DNA of 64,000 nt from Streptomyces sp. SAI-135. GTDB taxonomy: Bacteria > Actinomycetota > Actinomycetes > Streptomycetales > Streptomycetaceae. Both the position numbers and the translations under genes were made by a program. Of this stretch, positions 48,634 through 56,709 are shown piece after piece. Where the stretch lies: the NCBI RefSeq assembly GCF_029893805.1, contig NZ_JARXYP010000002.1, positions 1,302,001 to 1,366,000 of the forward strand. Direction: 5' to 3'. The notes beneath the pieces were generated by a model. That model searched no databases, was not told the origin of the DNA, and was given only the letters and a program-made list of their open reading frames with translations. Position 1 is the stretch's first letter; the number at the start of each line of letters is the position of its first letter.

Positions 48634-50255
48634 GGGCGTTCGTCCTCCGCTCTGTGGTACCGGATCGTCGCGGCGAGCGTACGGTGTGCGGCCTGCTCGG
48701 TGCGCACGACCCTCTCCTGGGGCAGGGCGCGCTGCCACCATTCGCCGGACGCGGCCTCCACGCAGGCCCTCAGGTCGACCAGGGCGGTGGCGAGGGCGCG
48801 GCGGGCGGAGTCGAGCGCGCCGGGCGCGGGGTGCGGCTCGGACAGGAGGCGGGCGGTGTGTTCCCGGGCGCGCTCCACGGCGGCCAGCGACTGCTCCACC
48901 CGGTCGCCCGCGCGCCGGTTGGTGACGGCCACGGCGGCGGCGAATCCGACGAGCGCTCCGACGAGGGTGTCCAGGACCCGCTCGGTGATCAGCCGGCCGG
49001 GCTCCTGATGTCCGGCGAACTCGGTGATGAGCAGGGCCATGGGGGTCACGCAGACACTGCCGAGCCAGTAGTTCCGGGCGATGAGCGCCTCGGCGCCGAA
49101 GTTGAGGGCGAGGCAGCACAGGACGAGCGCGGCGGGCCCGAGGTGGGCGAGCGGGACGACGGCGGCGAACACCAGCACTCCGACGACGTTGCCGACGACC
49201 CGCTGGACGCCCCGGCTCCAGGTGAGGGTGACGTTGGCCTGGTAGAGCGAGGCCGCGGTGACCAGGGCCCAGTAGGGGCGACCGACGCCGAGCGCGAGGG
49301 AGGCGTAACCGGCGAGGGCGCACCCCACGGCGGTGCGTACGGCGATCGGGGCGAGCACGGGCCACACCGGGTGGGCGGGGGCGGCGAGCTGGATCTCCAC
49401 GCCGAGGAGTTCGTCGTCGTCCGGCGCCTGCGGGACCGGTGCGGTGCCGCGCAGGTCGCGGGCCCAGGTGCGGAGGCGGTCCGGGTCCGCGTCGGCCGGG
49501 GCGGCGAGGGCGACCTCGGCGCGCACGACGAGGCGTTCCAGGGCGCGCCGGGTGCCGGAACGGGCACCGGCCGACAGGAGGGTCTGCCAGGCGGCCTGGA
49601 CGGCGGCGTGGGCGGTTGCGCTCGCCCGGGAGCCGGGGTTCCCGGCGTACACGGCGGCCGCGTCCAGGGCGCGGGCGGTGGCCCGCCGCTCCGGACCGTG
49701 CGGACGGAACACGCCGGGGGCCATGCCCACCAGCCAGGCCCAGGCGCCCGTCGCGAGGGCCAGGGCGAGGTGGCCGGGGACCTGGGCGAGGGTCTGCGGG
49801 GCGAACAGGGAGGCGGAACTGATGAAGGTGAGGACCACATGTCCCGGCGGGCCGATCCGGGTCGCGTCGCAGAGCGCCTTCTGCACGGCCGCCACCAGCG
49901 CGCCGACGGTGACCAGCACGACCGCGCTGCCGGTGAGCGAGGCGGCGAGCAGACCGGCCCCGAGACCGGCGACCATGCCGAGCACCACCCAGGCCAGGGC
50001 GCGGGCCCGGGCGGCGTAGGGCCGGTTGTGGGCGTAGAGGGCGCACAGGGACCCGGCCATGGTGTACATCGCCAGGTCGAGGCGGCCGAGGGCCAGCAGG
50101 GTCAGGTTGGGCGGGGCGACCGCTACGACCACGCTCAGGGCGGGCTTGAACCAGATGTCGGAGGGCCTGCCGAGGCGCAGTACGCCGGCCAGGGGGAGCC
50201 GGCGTACGCGCGGGGTGTCGCGCGGGGTGTCGGAATGGGGGGTCGCACTGCTCAT
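48630..50255 (-). CDS. FUSC-family membrane transporter
   Basis: A 541-residue protein of the fusaric-acid-resistance/YccS family. Two blocks of about five to six helices surround a cytosolic middle (residues about 190-300). Family features: SDIWFKPALSVVVAVAPPNL start, GRPYWALVTAASLYQANVTL and TWSRGVQRVVGNVVGVLVF, the FUSC signature. It likely exports aromatic acids or dyes. It is first in a two-gene operon with the MarR regulator. The ATG has no ribosome site, and TAACGT ends eight bases before it, so a leaderless mRNA is likely. Confidence 0.9.
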   Translation of the reverse strand: MSSATPHSDTPRDTPRVRRLPLAGVLRLGRPSDIWFKPALSVVVAVAPPNLTLLALGRLDLAMYTMAGSLCALYAHNRPYAARARALAWVVLGMVAGLGAGLLAASLTGSAVVLVTVGALVAAVQKALCDATRIGPPGHVVLTFISSASLFAPQTLAQVPGHLALALATGAWAWLVGMAPGVFRPHGPERRATARALDAAAVYAGNPGSRASATAHAAVQAAWQTLLSAGARSGTRRALERLVVRAEVALAAPADADPDRLRTWARDLRGTAPVPQAPDDDELLGVEIQLAAPAHPVWPVLAPIAVRTAVGCALAGYASLALGVGRPYWALVTAASLYQANVTLTWSRGVQRVVGNVVGVLVFAAVVPLAHLGPAALVLCCLALNFGAEALIARNYWLGSVCVTPMALLITEFAGHQEPGRLITERVLDTLVGALVGFAAAVAVTNRRAGDRVEQSLAAVERAREHTARLLSEPHPAPGALDSARRALATALVDLRACVEAASGEWWQRALPQERVVRTEQAAHRTLAATIRYHRAEDERP

Positions 50256-50260
50256 GAGCC

Positions 50261-50289
50261 AATACGTTAGCAGGTGTTTTACCCGTAAA
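50261..50289 (-). promoter_or_regulatory. FUSC/MarR operon promoter and operator
   Basis: The palindrome TTTACCCGTAAA (50278-50289) and flanking CGTTTAC/GCTAACG strings lie just upstream of a TAACGT -10-like box (50264-50269) whose distance to the ATG at 50255 is eight bases. A MarR dimer here would block the promoter. The -35 box is not clear. Confidence 0.5.
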
Positions 50290-50416
50290 CGATATCTGTT
50301 CCGTCACCCTGACCTGCTGTGCTCCGCCACACGCTCCCCCGCGTACACCCTTGCGCTCGATTGCGCGCCGCGTGGCCCGGGCATGGCTTGACCGACCGTC
50401 GAGCGGGGAGGTGGGC

Positions 50417-50950
50417 GTGCACGGACCGGCTTCGCCCGGCTGGCTGCTGGTCGCGCTGTGCGCGGCGACCGGGGCGTACTGCCTGCTGCGGATGCGCAGC
50501 ACCGTCGAGGAACAGCGCCGGGCCGCGGGCGGTGAGGCGCTGATGGGCTTCGGGATGGCCGCGATGGCCGTACCGGCCGCCGTGTTCACGCCACCGGCGT
50601 GGGCCTGGCCGTTGTGCGCGGCGGTGTTCGGCGGCGCGGCGCTGCGCGCGCTGTGGGCGGCGCGCACGAGCACCCGTCATCTGCATCACCTGGTGGGGGC
50701 GGGCGCCATGGTCTACATGGCGGTCGTGATGGCGGCCTCCCCCGGACACCACGGCGGCTCGGGAGTCCCCGCGTTGACGGGCGTGCTGCTCCTCTACTTC
50801 ACGGGATACGTCCTGCTGTCCGGTGCCCGCCTGATACCGGTGACCGCCGCCGGCGGCGGCACCGTCGGCTGGGGCGACCGCCCTGAACTCTCGCGCGTGT
50901 GCCGGTTGTCGATGGGCATCGCGATGGTGGCCATGCTGCTGACGCTGTGA
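50417..50950 (+). CDS. DUF5134 membrane protein
   Basis: A 177-residue integral membrane protein with five to six helices (WLLVALCAATGAYCLLRM; GFGMAAMAVPAAVFTPPAWA; LVGAGAMVYMAVVMAASPGH; LTGVLLLYFTGYVLLSGARL; LSMGIAMVAMLLTL). Conserved His residues (STRHLHHLVG; PGHHGG) resemble the metal-like pattern of DUF5134 proteins, whose role is unknown. I use the GTG at 50417 with GGGGAGG five bases before it; a GTG two codons earlier is possible. Confidence 0.8.
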   Translation: MHGPASPGWLLVALCAATGAYCLLRMRSTVEEQRRAAGGEALMGFGMAAMAVPAAVFTPPAWAWPLCAAVFGGAALRALWAARTSTRHLHHLVGAGAMVYMAVVMAASPGHHGGSGVPALTGVLLLYFTGYVLLSGARLIPVTAAGGGTVGWGDRPELSRVCRLSMGIAMVAMLLTL

Positions 50951-51324
50951 CGTGCGGGGGTGCGCGCGGGGGCGGCCGAACTCCCTTTCCGTGCCGTTGC
51001 GTTGCTCGACGGGGGTCCATGGCCGAGGGATGACAGCGCCCGCTCTTGCAGTTCAGCGCCACGACACGGAGCCGCAGCCGCCGAGCGTGCCCGTCGGCAG
51101 TCCCGTTCGGTCGGTCCGGCCCCACACCGGTCTCCCACCGACACACCCGAGCACAGCAATGGCAGGCCCTCGGTGCATACACCCCCGGCCCGCAGGGAAC
51201 CCGGCAGGACCATGCCCCCCATCCCGCACAGCCGACCATGACCGCCGCCCCGGACGACGGGCGGTTCAGGCCGCGCTCCTCCCGGAATTCGCCCCGGCCC
51301 GCACCGGTCGGCGAGGATCACCGT
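50951..51324. other. Intergenic region without recognised gene
   Basis: 374 bases between DUF5134 and PAP2 genes. The frames that are open here give low-complexity Pro/Arg- or Cys-rich translations without ribosome sites. I see no hairpin, operator or promoter pair I would defend. Confidence 0.6.
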
Positions 51325-51996
51325 ATGCACACCCCCTCCGTCGACTCGCCGCCCCGTCCGCCGGAGCACCGGACCGCCGCCCGTGCCACCGGTGTCCTCG
51401 CGCTGTGCTCGGCGCTGCTGCTCGTCCTGGTGGTGGCCAGGTGGCACCCCCTGCTCACCGTGGACGGCGACATCGCCGACACCACCCATCGCTGGGCGGT
51501 CGACGAACCGGGGCTCACGCACGCCTTCCGCATCCTCACGGACTGGGTCTGGGACCCCTGGGCGATGCGTTTGCTGGCGGCGGTCGCGGCGGTCTGGCTG
51601 GTGTGGCGGCGCAATGCCCGCTGGATTGCCGTATGGCTGGTGGCCACATGTGCGCTGGGCACACTGGTACAGCAGGCCCTGAAGGCCGCGGTCGGCCGGA
51701 AGCGCCCCGTCTGGCCCGACCCCGTCGACACCGCGCACTTCGCGGCCTACCCGTCGGGCCACGCCCTGACGGCCACCGTCGTGTGCGGCCTCCTCCTGTG
51801 GCTCCTCCACCACTACGGCGTGGGCCGCGCCCTGTGGCGCACGGCCCTGGCACTCGCCGTGATCTCCGTCGTGGGCGTCGGCCTGACCCGCATCTGGCTG
51901 GGCGTCCACTGGCCCACCGACGTCCTCGGCGGCTGGCTCCTCGGCGCGATGCTCGTGACCCTGGCGGTGACGGTCCAGCAGCGGTACCGGCGCTGA
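51325..51996 (+). CDS. PAP2-family lipid phosphatase
   Basis: A 223-residue membrane phosphatase of the type 2 phosphatidic acid phosphatase superfamily, five to six helices. All three phosphatase motifs are present: KX6RP in LKAAVGRKRPVW, PSGH in AAYPSGHALTATVV, and RX5HX3D in LTRIWLGVHWPTDVLGG. It dephosphorylates lipid phosphates such as phosphatidate or undecaprenyl pyrophosphate on the outer face. GAGGA seven bases before the ATG supports this start. The HAD gene follows after 23 bases. Confidence 0.92.
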   Translation: MHTPSVDSPPRPPEHRTAARATGVLALCSALLLVLVVARWHPLLTVDGDIADTTHRWAVDEPGLTHAFRILTDWVWDPWAMRLLAAVAAVWLVWRRNARWIAVWLVATCALGTLVQQALKAAVGRKRPVWPDPVDTAHFAAYPSGHALTATVVCGLLLWLLHHYGVGRALWRTALALAVISVVGVGLTRIWLGVHWPTDVLGGWLLGAMLVTLAVTVQQRYRR

Positions 51997-52019
51997 ACGA
52001 CGGCCCCTAGGATCACCGT

Positions 52020-52712
52020 ATGACTGCCGTCCTGTTCGACTTCTCGGGCACCCTCTTCCGCGTCGAGTCCACCGAGTCCTGGCTGAGGGCCGTCCTCGAC
52101 GAGGCGGAACTCCCGCTGGCCGAGGCCGAGTTGACACGGACGGCGCGAGAGCTGGAGCACGTGGGGGCGTTGCCGGGCGGGACGGCGCCCCGGGTGCCGA
52201 TGCCGGACGCGCTCGCCGCCGTGTGGGGGGTCCGCGACGAGAGCGCCGAGTTGCACCGGGCCGCGTACACCGGGCTCTCGCGACTCGTGACGCTGCCGGA
52301 CCCCGCCCTGCACGACGCGTTGTACGACCGGCACATGCTCCCCGCCGCCTGGCGGCCGTACCCCGACGCCGCCGAGGTGCTGCGCGCGCTGCGCGAGCGC
52401 GGGGCCAAGGTGGGCGTGGTCAGCAACATCGGCTGGGACCTGCGCCCGGTCTTCCGCGCGCACGGGCTGGACCGGTACGTCGACGCGTATGTGCTGTCGT
52501 ACGAACACGGCGTCCAGAAGCCGGACCCCCGGCTGTTCGAGGCGGCCTGCACGGCGCTCGCGGTGGAACCCCGGGACGTCCTGATGGTCGGCGACGACCG
52601 GCGGGCGGACGGCGGGGCGGCGGCCCTGGGGTGCGGGGTGCACTTCGTGGACCACCTGCCGGCGGCGCAGCGGCCCGACGCGCTGCGCCCGGTACTCGAC
52701 CTGGTGGGCTGA
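52020..52712 (+). CDS. HAD-superfamily hydrolase, variant motif I
   Basis: A 230-residue HAD protein with helical cap. Motif I is FDFSGTLF: the nucleophile Asp7 is present, but the usual general-acid Asp two residues on is Ser9, as seen in dehalogenase-like and some non-phosphatase HADs. Motif II is VGVVSNIGWDL, motif III Lys in HGVQKPDPRLFE, and motif IV VLMVGDDRRADGGAAALG. So it may be a dehalogenase-like or weak phosphatase; substrate unknown. It follows the PAP2 gene by 23 bases, likely co-transcribed. Confidence 0.88.
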   Translation: MTAVLFDFSGTLFRVESTESWLRAVLDEAELPLAEAELTRTARELEHVGALPGGTAPRVPMPDALAAVWGVRDESAELHRAAYTGLSRLVTLPDPALHDALYDRHMLPAAWRPYPDAAEVLRALRERGAKVGVVSNIGWDLRPVFRAHGLDRYVDAYVLSYEHGVQKPDPRLFEAACTALAVEPRDVLMVGDDRRADGGAAALGCGVHFVDHLPAAQRPDALRPVLDLVG

Positions 52713-52911
52713 GCGCCACGCCGGACGCCCCGGCCGGCCCCCTCCCCCGTGGCATAAAAGTGTCCGAAAACCGGGGGGTCACCCCGCCAAGAAGGTCGCC
52801 TGAGGACACCATCGGGGAGTATGCTCGCCCACCCTGGACGATCCCCCGCGTCGCCCAGAGCAGGCGGCAGCCCCGACCAGGCCTTTTTCGGGCCGGTCCG
52901 GACGCACTGAG

Positions 52912-52930
52912 TATAGTTGGCTGATAGCCA
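52912..52930 (+). promoter_or_regulatory. TetR-gene promoter with self-operator
   Basis: TATAGT (52912-52917) is a good -10 box; TGGCT-GAT-AGCCA (52918-52930) is a perfect 13-bp inverted repeat covering the expected start of transcription, 21 bases before the gene. It suggests autorepression by the downstream TetR protein. The rest of 52713-52911 holds no gene. Confidence 0.6.
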
Positions 52931-52950
52931 GTCAACGCAGGAGTTACAGC

Positions 52951-53625
52951 ATGTCCCCGCGCAGCGCCTCGGTCAACGAAGAGCTGCGCCGTCGTTCCCG
53001 GGAGCGGCTCCTGCAGGCGGCCATCGAACTGGTCTCCGAGCGCGGGTACGAGGCGACGACCCTCGGCGACATCGCGGACCGCGCCGGTTCGGCACGCGGG
53101 CTGGTCTCGTACTACTTCCCCGGCAAGCGACAGCTGGTGCAGTCCGCCGTGCACCGGCTCATGCACCGCACGCTGGAGGAGGCGCTGGAGCGCGAACCGC
53201 GCACCGAGGACGGCCGGGAGCGGATGGCCCGGGCCATCGACGCGATCCTGGGCCTCGCGCGGGACCGGACCGTGCTGATGCGCCAGCACATGGCGGGCCT
53301 GCTGGACACCGACGGCTTCGTGCAGTGCCCGGAGCAGCAGCGCCTCGCCGAACTGCTGCGGGACACGATGGAACGGCACGGTTCGCAGACGGTCGAGACC
53401 GACTACCCGATGCTGCGCTCGCAGCTCATGGGCGCGGTGTACGCGATGGTCCTGCCGAACGTCCCGCTGCCGATCGCGACCCTGCGCTCCGAGCTGTTCA
53501 CCCGCTACCGCCTCGACTGGGAGCAGGGCGTCCCGCCGGGCACCGAGGCACCCGACGGGACGTACGACAAAGATCTGTCGCGCTTCTTCGAGACGGGCCC
53601 GGAGGCCGCGGATCAGTCGAAGTAG
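52951..53625 (+). CDS. TetR-family transcriptional regulator
   Basis: A 224-residue TetR/AcrR repressor. The helix-turn-helix is at about 20-65 (RLLQAAIELVSERGYEATTL, GDIADRAGSARGLVSYYFPG). The C-terminal domain has no recognised ligand motif. AGGAG eight bases before the ATG supports the start. Its own promoter carries a 13-bp palindrome. Its stop overlaps the opposing LVIVD gene by 13 bases; target genes other than itself are unknown. Confidence 0.92.
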   Translation: MSPRSASVNEELRRRSRERLLQAAIELVSERGYEATTLGDIADRAGSARGLVSYYFPGKRQLVQSAVHRLMHRTLEEALEREPRTEDGRERMARAIDAILGLARDRTVLMRQHMAGLLDTDGFVQCPEQQRLAELLRDTMERHGSQTVETDYPMLRSQLMGAVYAMVLPNVPLPIATLRSELFTRYRLDWEQGVPPGTEAPDGTYDKDLSRFFETGPEAADQSK

Positions 53626-55115
53626 TCCGGCTGCGTCTGCACGTTGAGCTCGCCGAGCCGCACCTTCCTGGCCGGATCCGTCCGCTTGTCGCTGAGCTTC
53701 AGCACGTCGAAGCCCTTGGCGATGTCGTTGGAGTAGATGTAGCCGTTGTAGTAGTACGCCGACCAGGGGCCGGCGGTCGTCAGCCGCTCGGTGGTGACCG
53801 GGCCGCGCTCGAAGTAGCCGATCTCCTTGGGCTTGGAGGAGTCGGTGAAGTCCCAGACGGAGACACCGCCCTGGTACCAGGCCTGGACCATGATGTCCCT
53901 GCCCTTGACCGGGATCAGCGAGCCGTTGTGGGCCACGCACACCTCGACGTCCGCCTGGTAGCGCGGGATCTTGAAGTAGCTGCGGAAGACGAGCTTGCGC
54001 TTGTCGCCCTTGCCGACGATGTCGTAGATGCCGTCGGCGCCGCGGTTCGGACCGATCTCCGCGTTGCAGGTGGCCGCGCCGCCGCCGCCCAGCTCGTCGG
54101 TGAAGACGACCTTGTTCGCCCTCTGGTTGAAGGTCGCCGAGTGCCAGAACGCGAAGTTCACGTTGTCCTGCACGCGGTCGATGACCTTGGGGTTCTCCGG
54201 GTCCTTGATGGAGAACAGGATGCCGTCGCCCATGCAGGCACCCGCCGCCAGGTCCTCGTCGGGGAGCACCGTGATGTCGTGGCAGCCGGTGGTCTTGGAG
54301 ACGCCCGGGTTGGTGGGCGAACCGGGGTTGCCGCCGCCGTCGGGGCCCTCGCCCGGGAAGAGCACCGGGAAGCCGACCACGGCCGCCTTCTCGGGGGCGT
54401 TACGCGGCACCTTGATGACCGAGATGCCGTCGTGCGGGGGCTGGCAGTCGGGGTAGGCGGCGTTCGGGGAGTACGAGGAGACGTAGATGTAGACGTTCCT
54501 GCGCTCGGGCACCAGCGTGTGGGTGTGCGAGCCGCAGGCGGTCTCGACGGCGGCGACGTACTTCGGGTTCCGCTTGTCGCTGATGTCGAAGACCTTCATG
54601 CCCTCCCACGACGACTTCTCGGTGGCGGGCTGGGTGGTGCTGCTGCAACTGCTGTCGCTGCGCGAGGAGTCGGTGGACAGGAACAGCAGGTTGCCGGAGA
54701 CGGAGATGTCGTTCTGCGAGCCCGGGCAGAGCACCTGGGCGACGGTCTTCGGGGCCTTCGGGTTGCTGATGTCGAAGATGCGGAAGCCGTCGTAGTTCCC
54801 GGAGAAGGCGTACCTGCCCTGGAAGGCCAGGTCCGAATTGGTGCCGGGCAGTGCGTCCTTGGGGACGTTGACGAGGTGCTGGATGTTGTCGGAGTGGACG
54901 ATCTCGTCCTGGCCGGGTATCCCGCCGTCGGCGATCGCCGCCTTCACCTCGGCCTCGGTGCTCTTGGAGACCTCCTTGCCCGCCGTCGGACTGTCCCCGG
55001 GGTCGGGGGTCGCGACGGCGGGGCCGGCGGTCAGCAGCGCTGCCAGGAGACCCGCGGCGGCCGCGGCAACTCCCAGACGTCTGTGCCGGGTTCGGGACTC
55101 TTTCAACAGGATCAC
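53613..55115 (-). CDS. Secreted LVIVD-repeat beta-propeller protein
   Basis: A 500-residue exported protein. Signal peptide RRLGVAAAAAGLLAALLTAG is cleaved near AVA. The body is a chain of LVIVD-type blades: GFRIFDISNPKAPKTVAQV, GMKVFDISDKRNPKYVAAV, ILFSIKDPENPKVIDRVQ and GVSVWDFTDSSKPKEIGYF, each ending with the xxDISxPxxP pattern. Several paired Cys probably form disulphides. Function is unknown; it faces a DUF305 lipoprotein across 110 bases, a pairing I recall from other streptomycetes. Confidence 0.88.
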   Translation of the reverse strand: MILLKESRTRHRRLGVAAAAAGLLAALLTAGPAVATPDPGDSPTAGKEVSKSTEAEVKAAIADGGIPGQDEIVHSDNIQHLVNVPKDALPGTNSDLAFQGRYAFSGNYDGFRIFDISNPKAPKTVAQVLCPGSQNDISVSGNLLFLSTDSSRSDSSCSSTTQPATEKSSWEGMKVFDISDKRNPKYVAAVETACGSHTHTLVPERRNVYIYVSSYSPNAAYPDCQPPHDGISVIKVPRNAPEKAAVVGFPVLFPGEGPDGGGNPGSPTNPGVSKTTGCHDITVLPDEDLAAGACMGDGILFSIKDPENPKVIDRVQDNVNFAFWHSATFNQRANKVVFTDELGGGGAATCNAEIGPNRGADGIYDIVGKGDKRKLVFRSYFKIPRYQADVEVCVAHNGSLIPVKGRDIMVQAWYQGGVSVWDFTDSSKPKEIGYFERGPVTTERLTTAGPWSAYYYNGYIYSNDIAKGFDVLKLSDKRTDPARKVRLGELNVQTQPDYFD

Positions 55116-55225
55116 TGTTTCCTCCCTGTGCCGTTCATGTGGAACGGTGCACGCGTCACCGCAGTATCGTCTTCACCATGCACAGATCAACAGGGGGCAA
55201 CGAACTCGTCATGAAAGGAACGCGG

Positions 55226-55879
55226 GTGACCACTGTGCTTTTCCGCCGTGCGCCGTACGCGACGGCCACCCTGGCCGTACTGGCAGCCCTGGCCCTCGGG
55301 GGCTGCGACTCCGGCGCGGACCCCAAGTCCGCCCCGGCGACCGGGCCTTCGGTGCTGGTGCCCGGCAAGCCCGGTGAGGCGAACCGCACGATGTCCGCCC
55401 AGGACGCCGAGGAACAGCGGTTGGACGACGACACCCCCAACTCCGCGGACGTCTCGTACGCGCGCATGATGATCGCGCACCACGCCCAGGCACTCGAACT
55501 GACCGAACTGGCCCCGCGGCGCGCCGAGTCGGCGAAGCTCAAGGCCCTCGCGGAGCGGATCTCGGCCGCACAGGGCCCGGAGATCGAGGCGATGCGGGCC
55601 TGGCTGAAGGAGTACGGCCAGTCCGAGAGGAGCGAGGGTCACGCGCACGCGACGATGCCCGGCATGGCGACCGACGCTCAACTGAAGAAGTTGCGCGCGG
55701 CGAAGGGGAAGGCCTTCGACGAGCTCTTCCTCACCCTGATGATCACTCACCACGAAGGGGCGATCACCATGGCGACGGAGGTGAAGGGGCAGGGCAACAA
55801 CGTCCGGATCGAGGAGATGGCGGACGACGTGGTGGCGCAGCAGACGAGCGAGATCAATCGGATGCGGAACATGCTCTGA
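55226..55879 (+). CDS. DUF305 lipoprotein
   Basis: A 217-residue lipoprotein. The signal VTTVLFRRAPYATATLAVLA ends in the lipobox LGGC near residue 27. The mature part has the DUF305 double motif: SYARMMIAHHAQALELTEL and FLTLMITHHEGAITMATEV, each HH pair with flanking Met likely to bind a metal such as copper or iron in a ferritin-like four-helix fold. I use the GTG at 55226, with AAAGGA six bases upstream; an ATG at 55211 is also in frame. It is divergent from the LVIVD gene. Confidence 0.88.
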   Translation: MTTVLFRRAPYATATLAVLAALALGGCDSGADPKSAPATGPSVLVPGKPGEANRTMSAQDAEEQRLDDDTPNSADVSYARMMIAHHAQALELTELAPRRAESAKLKALAERISAAQGPEIEAMRAWLKEYGQSERSEGHAHATMPGMATDAQLKKLRAAKGKAFDELFLTLMITHHEGAITMATEVKGQGNNVRIEEMADDVVAQQTSEINRMRNML

Positions 55880-56207
55880 ACTTGCCGTGTGACATCGTGC
55901 CTGAACTCGCTCAGTACGAGTTGTCGAGTTGGTCCGCGAGGGATCGAAGCTCGCGGGCCGGGGCTGCTGCCACTGCGCCACGCCGCTGAAGTGCGGCGCG
56001 GTGTCGGCGGGAATCTCCTACGGCAGCATCGGCGTCCACGTCCTCGACCACGGTTCGGTCAGGCACGCACGAGAGGCCCGGCGGCCGCCAGGAACGCGTC
56101 GTGGGAACGGGTCGCCGACATGGGACGCCACGACGACGATGTCGTCGGTCTCGTGGACGAGGCCGACGACATCAAGGAGTGGTCCGGCGAGCTCGGCAGT
56201 GCCGCTC
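55880..56207. other. Intergenic region, no gene recognised
   Basis: 328 bases downstream of DUF305 and of the convergent small secreted protein. Open frames exist on both strands but none has a ribosome site, recognisable domain or typical codon pattern. It could hold decayed coding DNA; I see no hairpin I would call. Confidence 0.5.
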
Positions 56208-56609
56208 TCAGCAGTGCCGCAGACCGCGCGCGCTCGGATCGGCGTCGAACGAGGACGGTGTGTTGACCCAGTCGGCCGGGACGTAGCCCCACCCGTCGTA
56301 GCCAGGAGCGGTCCAGTCACCCTTGGTGTGGTACCAGGTGGTGTTGCCGCCGCCGTGCAGTCCACCATAGGTCCAGCAGTCGAACCAGCTGAAGGTGGAG
56401 TAGAGCTGCCCCGTTATGTTCGCTTCGTGGTAGGCGCCCGAGCGCAGAATGGCGGGGGCTTGGTTCCCGCACCACAGCCGGCCGTCGCTCGCCCGGACTC
56501 CGCACTCGGCGCTGGCAGCGGCACTGGCAGAAGGGGCGGCGATCACACCGCCCGCCGTCAGGGCGAGGGCTGCCATCGAGAGGGAGAGATACTTCCTGGT
56601 CCTGGTCAT
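56208..56609 (-). CDS. Small secreted SH3-like protein
   Basis: A 133-residue precursor. The signal MTRTRKYLSLSMAALALTAG is cleaved near ASA at about residue 31. The mature part of about 100 residues has four Cys, many aromatics and Gly (GQLYSTFSWFDCWTYGGLHG, TTWYHTKGDWTAPGYDGWGY, VPADWVNTP), the look of an SH3-like beta-barrel similar to those at the ends of the serine hydrolase (56710) and the receptor kinase (27632). GGTGG directly precedes the ATG. Likely an envelope or secreted ligand-binding protein. Confidence 0.75.
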   Translation of the reverse strand: MTRTRKYLSLSMAALALTAGGVIAAPSASAAASAECGVRASDGRLWCGNQAPAILRSGAYHEANITGQLYSTFSWFDCWTYGGLHGGGNTTWYHTKGDWTAPGYDGWGYVPADWVNTPSSFDADPSARGLRHC

Positions 56610-56709
56610 CCACCTGTCCTTTTCTCATGGGTTTTCGAGTTCGACCGAAAGGTGCCGGGTGCCTGCCCGGCTCTTCCCGCAGGCCCTTCGCAGCGCCGTG
56701 ATGCACTGC

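Noticed and set aside
50799..51239. Minus-strand frame in the DUF5134-PAP2 gap
   Set aside because: Cys/Arg/Pro-rich low-complexity and overlaps the end of DUF5134 without start signals.
55929..56368. Possible DUF397-type or small protein gene in the gap after DUF305
   Set aside because: No ribosome site, no recognisable domain in any frame and poor codon pattern.
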